Shown here: piece by piece, positions 31,818 through 42,369 of the stretch
How positions within the stretch are numbered: the stretch's first letter is position 1
Layout: each line of letters begins with the position of its first letter
Origin: Geotrypetes seraphini
Taxonomy: Eukaryota > Chordata > Amphibia > Gymnophiona > Dermophiidae
NCBI RefSeq assembly: GCF_902459505.1
Contig: NC_047101.1
Span: 14,730,705-14,794,704 of the forward strand
Reading direction: 5' to 3'
Length of the DNA: 64,000 nt
Notes under the pieces: model-generated
Databases searched by the model: none
Seen by the model: the letters and a program-made list of their open reading frames with translations, nothing else
What the model was told of the DNA's origin: nothing
Position numbers and translations under genes: made by a program

Positions 31818-32092
31818 AGAAACATAGAAATTGACGGCAGATAAGGGCCAAGGCCCATTTAGTCTGCCCACCCTAATGTCCCTCCCCTACCTTCGCCCTG
31901 TGAATAGATCCCATGTGACGATCCCATTTGGTCTTAAAATCAGGCGCGCTGCTGGCCTCGATCACATGCAGTGGAAGACTATTTCAGCGATCAACCACCC
32001 TTTCTGTGACAAAGAATTTCCTGGTATCAGCTCGTAGTTTCCCTCCCCTAATTTTCCACGGATGCCCTCTTGTTGTCTTCCTCCCCACCTGT
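31818..32092 (-). mobile_element. CR1 fragment nested in L2 3' UTR
   Basis: Reverse CR1 end: ATAGAAACATAGAAATTGAC, GGCAGATAAGGGCCAAGGCC, and the coding tail of the KFFVTERVVDRx type. L2 sequence resumes at CTGTATTCTGTAACTCGCTG. TGTATTCTGT is present on both sides and is a likely target duplication. Confidence 0.8.
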
Positions 32093-32339
32093 ATTCTGTA
32101 ACTCGCTGACCATCCAGCCCCTTTGATGTAAAATGCTTAAGATTATACTGTAACCTATTTGTAACCTGTAAACACTGATTACTCAGTGACTTCCTATCTG
32201 TTCTCACCTTGTAATTCGCTGATTGTACAGCTCTCTTTCACTGTAAACCATCTAGAAGTCGCAAGATTACGGTGGTATAGAAAAAATAAAGTTATTATTA
32301 TTACCACCGCAGCTGGCACTAAAAACTGTGCTACAGTTT

Positions 32340-32420
32340 GTAAAAGTTTCAAGTTCAAGTTTTATTTTGACTTGATGAATCGCTTATTTACAAATTTAAA
32401 AAAGGTATAAGCATACACCA
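32340..32420 (-). mobile_element. L2 3' tail, reverse
   Basis: GTTTCAAGTTCAAGTTTTAT and GATGAATCGCTTATTTACAA are the complement of the L2 tail seen at 10080-10135. Confidence 0.6.
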
Positions 32421-32690
32421 ATTTGGTCATTAAATATAATGGGTTTAACTAACAGATTTACAGACTAACAGATACGTAAGGTAAGAAGGGCAGAAATACA
32501 ATTGTTTTTATTAGAATATAGGAGAAGACATGAATGGAAAGAACAATAGGGGGGAAAAGTAAAAAATAAGGAAAGACTAAAATAAACTTTGAGCATAGCT
32601 AAAAAGGGGGTGGGGGGGGTAAATGAAGTATATTTTGCCAGAGCGTGGCTCAAAGCATCTGAAGTTTTGGGATCTTTTAATGTACTAAAG
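32421..32690. other. Unassigned DNA
   Basis: Nothing recognised beyond purine-rich runs. Confidence 0.3.
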
Positions 32691-32988
32691 CAGGGGTAGG
32701 GAGCTCCGGTCCTCGAGAGCCGTATTCCAGTCGGGTTTTCAGGATTTCCCCAACGAATATGCCAGCAGCGTGCCAGATTTTAAGAAAAGATGGGATGGGC
32801 ATGTGGGATCTCTTCAGGGAGGAAGTTAGGGGGTGGGTCACTAGTGTGGGCAGACTAGATGGGCCGTGGCCCTTTTCTATGTTTCTGTGAAAGCAGTGCA
32901 TGCAAATAGATCTCATGCATATTCGTTGGGGAAATCCTGAAAACCCGACTGGAATACTGCTCTTGAGGACCGGAGTTCCCTACTCCTG
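32691..32988. mobile_element. Palindromic hAT-type MITE, copy 5, with CR1 tail in its loop
   Basis: The two arms (32691-32762, 32889-32988) are of the CAGGGGTAGGGAGCTCCGG type. The flanks TACTAAAG and TACTAAAA are a 7/8 duplication. The palindrome is interrupted near its centre by a plus-strand CR1 3' end of about 126 bp (GTGCCAGATTTTAAGAAAAG ... CTTTTCTATGTTTCTG). Confidence 0.85.
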
Positions 32989-33185
32989 TACTAAAAGGTC
33001 AGAAGGGGAAAACAATTCACAAAATGTTAGGATGGTGGCAAGAGCTGGAACCTACATTACATAGGAGCAAGTCAAAGATGTGTGGCACATAGTAGGTGGC
33101 TCAAAAAAAAAAACCGAAGGAAATGTGTACAAAGGTCAGTGTGGTTCCTCATGTGGTTCAAAACTGATTGTGTGAAAATTCTAAA

Positions 33186-33425
33186 CCAGATGTGGCGCAG
33201 TGGTTGAAGCTACAGCCTCAGCACCCTGGGGTTGTGGGTTCAAACCCCGCGCTGCTCCTTGTGACCCTGGGCAAGTCACTCAATCCTCCATAGCCCCAGG
33301 TACGTTAGATAAATTGTGAGCCCACCGGGACAGAGAGGGAAAATGCTTGAGTACCTGATTGTAAAAAACCGCTTAGATAACCTTGATAGGCGGTATATAA
33401 AAATCCTAATAAACTTGATAAATTT
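33186..33425 (+). mobile_element. tRNA-derived SINE, full-length reference copy
   Basis: The head has the A box TGGCGCAGTGGTTGAAGC and the B box GGGTTCAAACCCC. The body is CTTGTGACCCTGGGCAAGTC, CCAGGTACGTTAGATAAATT, GAGCCCACCGGGACAGAGAG. The tail is ACCTTGATAGGCGGTATATA. The head would give RNA polymerase III transcription. The tail resembles the L2-type 3' ends here, which suggests L2 machinery drives it. Confidence 0.9.
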
Positions 33426-34154
33426 CTTAATCACAATCTCTTATTTGAATCTTTCAACTGTATAACAAATGCGGGTCAGTCACTTGACAAAACTTTTCTT
33501 CTGACGCTATGCTTTCAGCACCTTCTCTTTCAGGCTCGTAGGCGAACTCCACCGCTTGTAATAGCGCTGAAGAAATGTATTTTAAAAATACCGTCCTCTC
33601 CACCTGGGCCTACCTTTACCAGTTAAAAGGCAGAGCATGACACAGGGCTGGCAAAATATTATTTTGCTTCTCCGTTCAGGTTCAAAATTTAGCGTCAGCT
33701 TCTGCGCACGTTTATTTATTCGGCTTTATATCCCGTCCTTCCAGGAGAACTCAAACAGGTTACAGGTTTTCATACATATTAAAGTGTATTTATAGAAGAT
33801 GATGGCAAACATTGTCTGACAGAGATGGCAAAACTTAGTTAACAAGGTCTCCACTTCTCATTCCTCCAGGCACTTGCTCACTCCACCTTTTTTTTCCAAG
33901 GCAGCAGGGTAGACACATACTCATACTCTCTGTGCCAGAAATTAGCAGCAGCAGTATCTCTCCCTCCTGGAGTGGATGGACTGCAAGCCACAGCATGCAT
34001 ACACTATACAGTCTCCACCTAGTCATGCATTGAATCTCAGGCAGGAGAAGGAGGGGCTGCTGAATGAGGAGTGCTGCTGCTGCTGCTGCTATTATCATAC
34101 ACTGGTAGCAGAGGAGATGTGAGGTAGGGAGGAGTGAAGGCAAAGGGGTTGCAG
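33426..34154. other. Unassigned DNA
   Basis: An L2-like TTTATTTATTCGGCTTTATA scrap lies at about 33710. A GCT/GCA-rich stretch is at 34070-34090. No gene. Confidence 0.35.
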
Positions 34155-34605
34155 TTAGAACACAAGAATTGCCGCTGCTGGGTCAGACCGGTGGTCCATT
34201 GTGCCCAGAAGTCTGCTCCCGCGGCGGCCCTTAGGTCAAAGACCAGTGCCCTGAGTCTAGCCTTACCTGCGTACGTTCTGGTTCAGCAGGAAGTTGTCTA
34301 ACTTTGTCTTGAATCCCTGGAGGGTGTTTTTCCCTATAACAGCCTCCGGAAGAGCGTTCCAGTTTTCCACCACTCTCTGGGTGAAGAACTTCCTTACGTT
34401 CGTACGGAATCTATCCCTTTTTAACTTTAGAGAGTGCCCTCTCTTTCTCTCTACTTTGGAGAGGGTGAACAACCTGTCTTTATCTACTAAGTCTATTCCC
34501 TTCAGTATCTTGTATGTTTCGATCATGTCCCCTCTCAGTCTCCTCTTTTCAAGGGAGAAGAGGCCCAGTTTCTCTAATCTCTCGCTGTATGACAACTCCT
34601 CCAAG
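34155..34605 (-). mobile_element. CR1 LINE, ORF2 C-terminus
   Basis: The 113-codon frame MEELSYSERLEKLGLFSLEK, RRLRGDMIETYKILKGIDLV and VVENWNALPEAVIGKNTLQG is open and distinct in sequence from the other CR1 copies (a separate subfamily). It is truncated at 34605, where a SINE begins. Confidence 0.85.
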
Positions 34606-34832
34606 GAAGGAGTGGCCTGGTGGTTAGAGCTACAGCCTCAGCACCCTGAGGCTGTGGGTTCAAATTCGGACTTGCTCCTTGTGACCCTGGGCAAAGTCAC
34701 TCAATCCTCCATTGCTCCAGGTACATTAGATAGGTTGTGAGCCCACCAGAAGAGATAGCGAAAATGCTTGAGAACCTGACTGAAAACCACCTAGATAACC
34801 TTGATAGGCAGTATATAAATAATAAATAAACC
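34606..34832 (+). mobile_element. tRNA-derived SINE
   Basis: A-box-like TGGCCTGGTGGTTAGAGC, B box GGGTTCAAATTC, the common body and an AGTATATAAATAATAAATAA tail. Confidence 0.85.
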
Positions 34833-35210
34833 CACCTTAAAATAATTTATAATCTATTGAAAATGAGCATTTCTCTGAAGCCTTTATGAAAGAAGGAACA
34901 AATGAACTGCAGTAATAAAACCACTGAAGAGCCAACTCATCCTTAACCTCAGCAAAATGAGGCTCTTTTGAAAAAGTGCTTATTGTTCCTGAAAAGAAAC
35001 CAGATCCCAGAAATGATGCAGGCCTTTCCTCTTAGAGCAGCGTTACAACATGAACTACTAATAAAGTTGTTTATATGTTGAAATACTTCTCTTGGAGTTT
35101 TACTGCTGTTTAGCCATCATATCCTGAACACATCCTGTGCCAGGGTTCAGTTCTGCATTATAGACAAACCATATGGCGACAGAATCAGTTCTAAAGTGGA
35201 GACTTTCATT
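34833..35210. other. Unassigned DNA
   Basis: No gene or repeat recognised. Confidence 0.3.
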
Positions 35211-35353
35211 TACCGTATTTTCACGCATATAACGCGCGCGTTATACGCGTTTTTACCTACCGCGCATACCCCTCGCGCGTTATATGCGTGAGCGCGGTAT
35301 ACAAAAGTTTTTAAACATAGTTCCCACCCCGCCCGACGCCCGATTCACCCCCC

Positions 35354-35767
35354 CAGCAGGACCGCTCGCACCCCCACCCCGAACGACCGCTCGCACGCGC
35401 TCCCACCCGCACCCGCATCCACGATCGGAGCAAGAGGGAGCCCAAGCCCTCTTGCCCGGCCGCCCCCCCGACGTCCGATACATCCCCCCCCCCGGCAGGA
35501 CCACTCGCACCCCCACCCCGAACGACCGCTTGCACGTGCTCCCACCCGCACCCACATCCACGATCGGAGCAAGAGGGAGCCCAAGCCCTCTTGCCCGGCA
35601 GACTCCCCGACGTCCGATACATCCCCCCCCCCGGCAGGACCACTCGCACCCCCACCCCGAACGACCGCTCGCACGCGCTCCCCCCCGCACCCGCATCCAC
35701 GATCGGAGCAAGAGGGAGCCCAAGCCCTCTTGCCCGGCAGACTCCCCGACGTCCGATACATCCCCCC
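35354..35767. repeat. 139-bp minisatellite, about 3 units
   Basis: CGGCAGGACCACTCGCACCC recurs at 35493, 35632 and 35768, with a variant (CAGCAGGACCGCTCGC) at 35354. Each unit contains GATCGGAGCAAGAGGGAGCC. Confidence 0.85.
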
Positions 35768-36708
35768 CGGCAGGACCACTCGCACCCCCACCCCGAAGGA
35801 CCGCCGACTTCCCGACAAACCCTCCTGGCCACGGCGACCCCCTAACCCCACCCCGCACTACATTACGGGCAAGAGGGATCCCAGGCCCTCCTGCCCTCGA
35901 CGCAAACCCCCCTCCCCCCCCAACGACCGCCCCCCCAAGAACCTCCGACCGCCCCCCCAGCCGACCCGCGACCCCCCTGGCCGACCCCCCCGACCCCCCC
36001 ACCCCCCTTCCCCGTACCTTTGGTAGTTGGCCGGACAGACGGGAGCCAAACCCGCCTGTCCGGCAGGCAGCCAACGAAGGAATGAGGCCGGATTGGCCCA
36101 TCCGTCCCAAAGCTCCGCCTACTGGTGGGGCCTAAGGCGCGTGGGCCAATCAGAATAGGCCCTGGAGCCTTAGGTCCCACCTGGGGGCGCGGCCTGAGGC
36201 ACATGGGCCCAACCCGACCATGTGCCTCAGGCCGCGCCCCCAGGTGGGACCTAAGGCTCCAGGGCCTATTCTGATTGGCCCACGCGCCTTAGGCCCCACC
36301 AGTAGGCGGAGCTTTAGGACGGATGGGCCAATCCGGCCTCATTCCTTCGTTGGCTGCCTGCCGGACAGGCGGGTTTGGCTCCCGTCTGTCCGGCCAACTA
36401 CCAAAGGTACGGGGAAGGGGGGTGGGGGGGTCGTGGGGGTCGGCCAGGGGGGTCGCGGGTCGGCTGGGGGGGCGGTCGGAGGTTCTTGGGGGGGGGCGGT
36501 CGTTGGGGGGGGAGGGGGGTTTGCGTCGAGGGCAGGAGGGCCTGGGATCCCTCCTGCCCGTAATGTAGTGCGGGGTGGGGTTAGGGGGTCGCCGTGGCCA
36601 GGAGGGTTTGGGCTCCCTCCTGGCCCGATATTGTTGGGGAGTCGGCGGTCCTTCGGGGTGGGGGTGCGAGTGGTCCTGCCGGGGGGGGGGATGTATCGGA
36701 CGTCGGGG
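35745..36708. repeat. Palindrome with roughly 460-490-bp arms
   Basis: The centre is at about 36212 (CACATGG gcccaacccga CCATGTG). The arms match through GGCCTATTCTGATTGGCC, GCCGGACAGGCGGGTTTGGC and out to GACGTCCGATACATCC. Small indels in C/G runs separate them. Confidence 0.9.
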
Positions 36709-36780
36709 GGGGGCATCAGGCTTTCAGGATGGGGACAGACCTTCAAGGGGGGACAGGACTTCAAGGGGGGACAGTGCACG

Positions 36781-37140
36781 GAAAGTCAGGGGGGGTGAAC
36801 GGAGAGTCGGGACAGCGCACGGAAAGTCAGGGCAGTGCACGGAAGTCAGGGGGGGTGAACGGAGAGTCAGGACAGCGCACGGAAAGTCAGGGCAGTGCAC
36901 GGAAGTCAGGGGGGGTGAACGGAGAGTCGGGACAGCGCACGGAAAGTCAGGGCAGTGCACGGAAGTCAGGGGGGGTGAACGGAGAGTCGGGACAGCGCAC
37001 GGAAAGTCAGGGCAGTGCACGGAAGTCAGGGGGGTGAACGGAGAGTCGGGACAGTGCACGGAAAGTCAGGGCAGTGCACGGAAGTCAGGGGGGGTGAACG
37101 GAGAGTCGGGACAGCGCACGGAAAGTCAGGGCGGGCGAAA
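36781..37140. repeat. 60-bp minisatellite, about 6 units
   Basis: Unit GGTGAACGGAGAGTCGGGAC, AGCGCACGGAAAGTCAGGGC, AGTGCACGGAAGTCAGGGGG, repeated with only occasional changes. Confidence 0.95.
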
Positions 37141-37284
37141 GGAGCGTCGGGCATCATGCGCGGTATACCCGTGAGCGCGGTATACAAAAGTTTTTGTACA
37201 TATCATCGTGATTTCTGCACGCTATACCCGTGTGCGCGTTTTACACGGGTGTGCGTTATTTGCGTGAAAATACGGTAATCTATT

Positions 37285-38350
37285 TTACCATGTTTCCCTG
37301 AAAATAAGACAGTGTCTTATATTAATCTTGGGCCCCAAAAAAGCACTAGGGCTTATTTTTGGGGTAGGTCTTATTTTTTTCATGTACAATGATCATCTCT
37401 CCCTTCCTCTCCTTCACCCCAATTCTTCCTCTTTCCTTTCTCTCTCTCACATGTGCAGCATCTTTCCTCCCCTCTCACCCATCCCTTTGTGCCTTCCCTC
37501 TGCAGCATCTTTCTATCCTTCCCTCCTATCCCTCGTGCAGCAGAACCCTTGCACAGCTTCTATCCCTACCTTCTGTACACCATCTTTCTATCCCTCCCTC
37601 CCATCCCTCGTGCAGCAGAACCCTTGCACAGCTTCTAGCCCTCTCTTCTGTACAGTTTCTATCCCTCTCTTCTGTACAGCATCTTTCTATCCATTCCATC
37701 TCTCGAGCAGAACTCTTGCACAGCTTCTATCCCGCTCTAATCTGCAGCAGAACCCTTGAGCAGCCTGCCCCCCGCTGCGCAGCAGAACCCCCACTGACCC
37801 ACCCATCCTTCCCTCTCATCCAAACCCCTTAGGCTCCTCCCTGGTGTTTCCAGGACATACTGGGGAGAGAAAGGCCTGCCATTTTGAACAGGTGGGCTTG
37901 CTGGCCAGAGGGAGTAGGCATTTCTCCAGCCAGCAATTGTAAGAAAAGGGGAGGCAGTGGGGGGGGGGGGGTCATCAGAGGCACAGAGGGAGGTTGGGGG
38001 GATTTCATGGTGGTAGGAGTGGGCAACTCTCCTGCGGCTGGGGGGTGTTGGGAGGTGTGTTGCTTGGTAGCGGGAGGGAATGGGCATCTCTCCTGCTACC
38101 GGGAGGGGAAGGTGTCTTTAACAGCGGACGTGGGAAGGAGTGGGCATCTCTCCCCATGCCAGGAGGGGGTGTCAGGGGGAGCGTTGCTTGGTGGCAGGAG
38201 GGAGTGGGCATCTCTCCTGCTGCAGGATGTGTGTGTAGCAGTGTCAGGTGATTGTGCGATATGGCAAGAGAGACTGGGCATTTCTTCTGCCTATCTTAAA
38301 TTTGTTTTTATGGTTTTCTTAATTATTTTAATTTGCATGGGGGGGGGGGG
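37285..38350. repeat. DNA-element end followed by CT-rich and GGGCATCTCTCC repeats
   Basis: 37285-37385 carries CATGTTTCCCTGAAAATAAG, a common element end also seen at 30045 and 26805. 37440-37760 repeats CAGCAGAACCCTTGCACAGC and CTTCTATCCCTCCCTCCC. 37900-38290 is a degenerate repeat of about 65 bp with TGGGCATCTCTCCTGCTxCC. No second element end is seen and no gene is supported. Confidence 0.5.
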
Positions 38351-38769
38351 GGTCAGGCACTAATCAGAAAGTAAGGCAACGACAGCTCAGAAATGTCAGC
38401 AAATTTTGGCCGCAAATGTGACACATCGAGTTTAGAGAATCACTCTATGATTATAGAGAATAATCATTTTAATATTAATGACCTCATTGTACTAAATTTG
38501 AATGGCAATATCCGAGACTGCTAAAAAACTTGGAAGAGACCATGCTAAGCCGTTTTGAAAATCCACTGCTAAAATACATGTACGCTAAACCGGCTGGAAC
38601 TGGTTTAGTGAGCACATTAAAGGCAGATTTTAGTTTTGAGAATCTGCCCCTTATAGGCCACCAGAATTCTGTAGTTCTCAGGTTGGCTTTTTGGGAGGTA
38701 GACAGGTAATACCAAATTATTTTGTCATATTATGCATTTAGCCCATTACGCCCTGTCAAAGGCAATTTC
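38351..38769. other. Unassigned DNA
   Basis: A short tract at 38560-38650 (CGCTAAACCGGCTGGAACTG) may be a MITE scrap. Otherwise nothing. Confidence 0.3.
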
Positions 38770-39425
38770 TGTTTCATGATGGCAGATAAAGGCCAAATGG
38801 CTCATCCGCAGTAACCATTATCTCTTCCTCTCTCGAAGAGATCCCACGTGTCTATCCCAGGCTTTCTTGAAATCAGTCTCTTTCTCCAGCACCTTTTCCG
38901 GGAGACTGTTCCACACATCTACCACCTTTTCTGTAAAAAAGTATTTCCTTAGATTACTCCTGAGCCTATCGCCTCTTAACTTCATCCTATGCCCTCTCAT
39001 TCCAGAGCTTCCTTTCAAATGAAACTCTCGACTCATGCGCATTTACATCATGTAGGTATTTAAACGTCTCTCAAGCAAAAATAAGTATTGATAACAAAAT
39101 ATATTTACAAAAATACGCTAATATGTTATCTGCCAGTGGTGGATCTGACCTCAGATCTGAGGTCAGATCCACCACTGGCTGATAACATATTAGCATATTT
39201 TTGTGAATTTAAACGTCTCTATCTTATCTCTCCTCTTCCGCCTTTCCTGTAAAGAATACTTATTGAGATTTTTAAGTCTGTCCCCATACGCCTTATGATG
39301 AAGACATACAGGGGCATCTATACCTCCTTTTTCCTACTGGCTATACCTCTCCTTATGCACCCTAGCATCCTTCTAGCTTTCACCATCACCTTTTCAACCT
39401 GTTTGCAGGGTAGACTAGGAAGATC
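38770..39425 (-). mobile_element. CR1 LINE, ORF2 C-terminus, interrupted
   Basis: 38818-39042 encodes RMKLRGDRLRSNLRKYFFTE, KVVDVWNSLPEKVLEKE and AWDRHVGSLRE. 39220-39425 continues upstream coding sequence (DKLKNLNKYSLQERRKRRDK-like). The two are separated by a 135-bp insertion with a 14-bp duplication. Confidence 0.8.
39072..39206. mobile_element. 135-bp palindromic insertion with 14-bp target duplication
   Basis: ATTTAAACGTCTCT flanks both sides (39058-39071 and 39207-39220). The inner palindrome reads GTTATCTGCCAGTGGTGGAT, CTGACCTCAGATCTGAGGTC and onward, arms about 50 bp with a two-base difference. It is preceded by AAGCAAAAATAAGTATTGAT, which is not palindromic. Confidence 0.85.
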
Positions 39426-39567
39426 TTTAATTGGTCTTGAATAACTGGTTTTCCAGGGTGAAGTAACGCTGCTTACTTTACCTCACCAGCATAACTATGA
39501 GAATTCTTTCATTCATAAAGCCATTGAATGGGCTTCTGTGCATTTGCTATGAGAGAACCACTACTAC

Positions 39568-40167
39568 AGCTTTGTTGTTTGCTTGGACTGTATGTGATGC
39601 TTGGCTGTGCAATAGTTGTGTAGACTAGTGTGGGTGTGTGGTAGTGCATGGAGGAGCGGTATGAGCGTGATCGTTTGAAAGGAAAATATAAAAAGATGGA
39701 AGGACGGCCTGGTTCAAGCATGTCCAGCAAGGTTCTCCTATTGTTACTTTGGATGATTGCTGTAGGCATTTCTGCTACAAGTTTTGGCTGGTGTGCTGTA
39801 TTTTATTTTTCACTGCTGGTTTGTACAGGATGGGCCATGAAAAAGTAGCCCGCCTCTAATACCGGTGCCAGAAAGAATAGTGATTGTGGAAGGCATATGC
39901 GAAACAGATCGATTAAGGAAATGCAAGAGGCCTTCGCCAACAAGTACCCAGGAACAAAACCACCAGCCAAATAAAAACAATCCACTTTTCCGTGGCCCAC
40001 CCAGTACTCTTAACTTGGTTGGTTCCCCCTTAGTGGGGTTTTTTTTATACCTGCTTGTTCTCCTGTTGCAAATTGTACCCTTTGTTTTACAGCATGTGGA
40101 ATAACTGTGTATGCATTCAACCACTAATAAAGCATGTTAAAAAAAGAAAACCAACCAGAGCTTTGTT
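39568..40167 (+). pseudogene. Processed retrocopy of an unidentified small membrane-protein mRNA
   Basis: The sequence has the shape of an intronless mRNA. A start-like ATG at 39648 opens 66 codons (MEERYERDRLKGKYKKMEG, then a hydrophobic SKVLLLLLWMIAVGI and CAVFYFSLLVCTG). In another frame the text continues RNRSIKEMQEAFANKYPGTK-PPAK-stop, suggesting a shifted C-terminus. An AATAAA and an A-rich tail lie at 40126-40150. AGCTTTGTT flanks both ends (39568-39576, 40159-40167). I do not recognise the parent gene. Confidence 0.45.
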
Positions 40168-40451
40168 AGAGGCTCTAACTTATTATATTCAATTCTAACA
40201 ACATATATTATTGCTAAAAACTCCTCAGATTCTCTTCAATTGTTCTACGGTACATAACAAAGCTAAAAAGAAACAGGAAATTTGTAGCCCACACATTTAT
40301 GTGTCGAAACACTGGCCCTGTTAAGCTGAGCTGTAAATCCATCTTATGTGATTCTCCAATAAGGTTTATGTGTTCCTAAGGAAGGACTATCTTCTCATCC
40401 TCACACAACAAAGCAACCCATTATCTCCTTTGATTTGTGCTATAAGAGAAA

Positions 40452-41160
40452 GGGCTAGATTCACTAACTTGACTCTCCGTGCCCGATCCGTGGCTGATCC
40501 ATGCAGGCCCGACCAATTCACAAAACAAAAAAATTAAATGAGGCCCCCCCCCCCTCCAACTGCATGGATCTCTAGTGTGCAATCCTGATGCATGCGCAGA
40601 CCATCAGCTTTCCCTGCGTAGATGGTCTGCGCATGCGTTTGGTGTCCGTTTTTGCTGGGTTTTTTTTTTTTTTTTTTTTACTGGCCCCGACTCTCCTGCT
40701 CTCCTAGGGAAGGACGATCCCCGGCGGCACCTTTCATTATAGCAGGGGACTTTTAAAAGCAGGCAATTATTGACTCTCCTGCTCTCTGCCGCCCTTCCCC
40801 GCAGTGCAGCCCCACTTTAAAACCATGGGCTGGCACTGCAGGGAAAGGCGGCAGAGAGCAGGAGAATTGGGGCGGCAAGAGCAGGACTCGGCTGGCAGAG
40901 ACGGGCTGCAGGGCTGGGATTTCAGGCCGAGGACAGTCGGAAAGGACGTTTGCGACTGGTCCCCAGCAGTCGCTTCTTGGGTTGATCGGCCAGCCGTCAG
41001 TTTCAAAGATTTTTTTAGTGAATCGCGTCCCTGCCTACTTTGCATGCCGTTCCCCTCATTTGCATGCACGGATCGGAATCGGATCGGCACAGATGTAAGT
41101 GAATTGGGCCGGAGTAAAATCGGGTCGCAAACTGATCGGTTTGCTTAGTGAATCTAGCCC
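40452..41160. mobile_element. 709-bp inverted-repeat DNA element
   Basis: The 17-bp ends GGGCTAGATTCACTAAC and CTTAGTGAATCTAGCCC are inverted with one mismatch. Subterminal words (CCGACCAATTCAC / GTGAATTGGGCCGG) are also inverted. The interior is non-coding. No clear target duplication, so the superfamily is left open. Confidence 0.75.
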
Positions 41161-42369
41161 ATAATCCCTTCATAAGGGTTTAATGGTTCAAGGCCAAAAA
41201 TTCAGCTTTCTGCAAACTGAATCTGAGACCTTTTTGAAGAATCATGTTTATTAAGATAGACAGATGGGATCCAAGAAAACATTAATGTCTCTGCAGTAAT
41301 TTAGACATTAGCTAGTGTGAGGTAATCTTGGAGAGGTTGTTCATTGGGTCACCAGGAGGAAACACCAATTCAATGGAAAAGAGATTAAAAAAAAATTCCA
41401 AGTTCAGCTGTTCACAATGTCACACTTTATGTGCAAATAGAGGAGCCGCAAGACAAAAGATGTCACGTACTCAGAGATGGGTAATTCAAGGTGTTCTTTA
41501 TTGGTAGACAATACGGTGTAAACAGATGGACTCGACCCTGGCAGTGTTTCGGCAAGGTCTCTATATGGTGTGTCGTAGACCATATAACGCTTTTTACCCA
41601 GAGGGGTATTTTGTTGAAAATTAACACTGTAGAAATTCTCTTGTGGCTATGGAGATCTCCAAGTCACAGTTGGGTACAGAGCACAGTAACACTCTAGTTT
41701 ACTACTTTTAAAGTGGAAGGTTTAAGCAGAGAAGGCTTTCAGATTTGAGTATACCTCAATAAATAAATAAAATCAGGTATATCTCACTTTTTTTTCTAAC
41801 TACATAATTCTGCTAGTACTGTTGCTTCACAAGTCACCAGACTGGATTGAGTAAGAAAGGGCAATGAGTAACTTCTGCTTTTCTTGAGACTGAACGCTGT
41901 TTCCACTCTGGAAAGAGCTGGTTTATAAGCAGAGACTTCTCGTGGTAATGAAATGACACACTGTAAATGCTAAGATAAACCGCTGTTACTCACAGGACAT
42001 CTCAAGTTCCAATTTCATTTCCAGTGTCTGGGGTTCTTTTTTTTTTTTTTGCTCTATTCCACAGTCTGTCCCTCTCATCCTCTGATTTATTTTCTTACAT
42101 CTCTCAAGTTTAGAACTTCTCCAAGACTGATTTTTTGGACTCCCCATTCTCATGTTTCCTATTCTCTAACCATTTCCTTGCAAGCAACCACAGGAAACAG
42201 CCCCCTGAACATTATTCAAACAGCTTCCCAAAGAAGCAGGAAACTAGGACTGAGACTTCAAAAATGAGTAGCCAAAGGTAGTCTAATACCGGTACCAGTA
42301 CCTGTACAATTAGAGAACATTTCCTCTCCTACTGGATAGTATGGCTTCTCATACTAGGTGGAATATCTA
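41161..42369. other. Unassigned DNA
   Basis: 41490-41600 in reverse reads TTGCCGAAACACTGCCAGGG then TCGAGTCC, a hammerhead- or Penelope-like phrase, but the other core parts are missing. No gene. Confidence 0.3.

Larger units (their letters stand above)
30583..32310 (+). mobile_element. L2 LINE, 3' half, with two later insertions
   Basis: The RT remnant is SHREFPRVPPYLPPYLTSIL-like at the start, then IEQWSINFKLKLNSEKRKIF, LGVTLDTHLT, LDYCNIIYVGTPKKALRKLR and KLLHWLPIEARTLF. The 3' UTR runs to GTGGTATAGAAAAAATAAAG with an ATT microsatellite. The FADD-like box reads IYADYISI (an F-to-Y and D-to-Y variant), so this copy is inactive. A hAT MITE (31042-31237) and a CR1 piece (31818-32092) are nested in it. 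Confidence 0.85.
35213..37275. mobile_element. 2.06-kb inverted-repeat DNA transposon derivative (Tc1/mariner-like ends)
   Basis: It starts CCGTATTTTCACGCATATAA and ends with the complement of a near-identical sequence (GTGCGTTATTTGCGTGAAAA then TACGG), flanked by TA on both sides. A CGCGGTATACAAAAGTTTTT word occurs as a direct repeat near each end (35294 and 37178). The interior is three repeat blocks: a 139-bp minisatellite, a palindrome of nearly 1 kb and a 60-bp minisatellite. There is no transposase. All long frames inside are GC-repeat artefacts. Confidence 0.8.

Noticed and set aside
33186-33270. tRNA gene
   Set aside because: It has A and B boxes but no cloverleaf end. It is the head of a SINE present in several copies here.
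35284-36135. Long proline- and arginine-rich open frame (283 codons) and its glycine-rich partners on the other strand
   Set aside because: It lies wholly in the 139-bp minisatellite and GC palindrome; similar frames are open on both strands because of composition.
36575-37174. 199-codon open frame with repeated GKSGQCTEVRGGERRVG
   Set aside because: It is only the translation of the 60-bp minisatellite.
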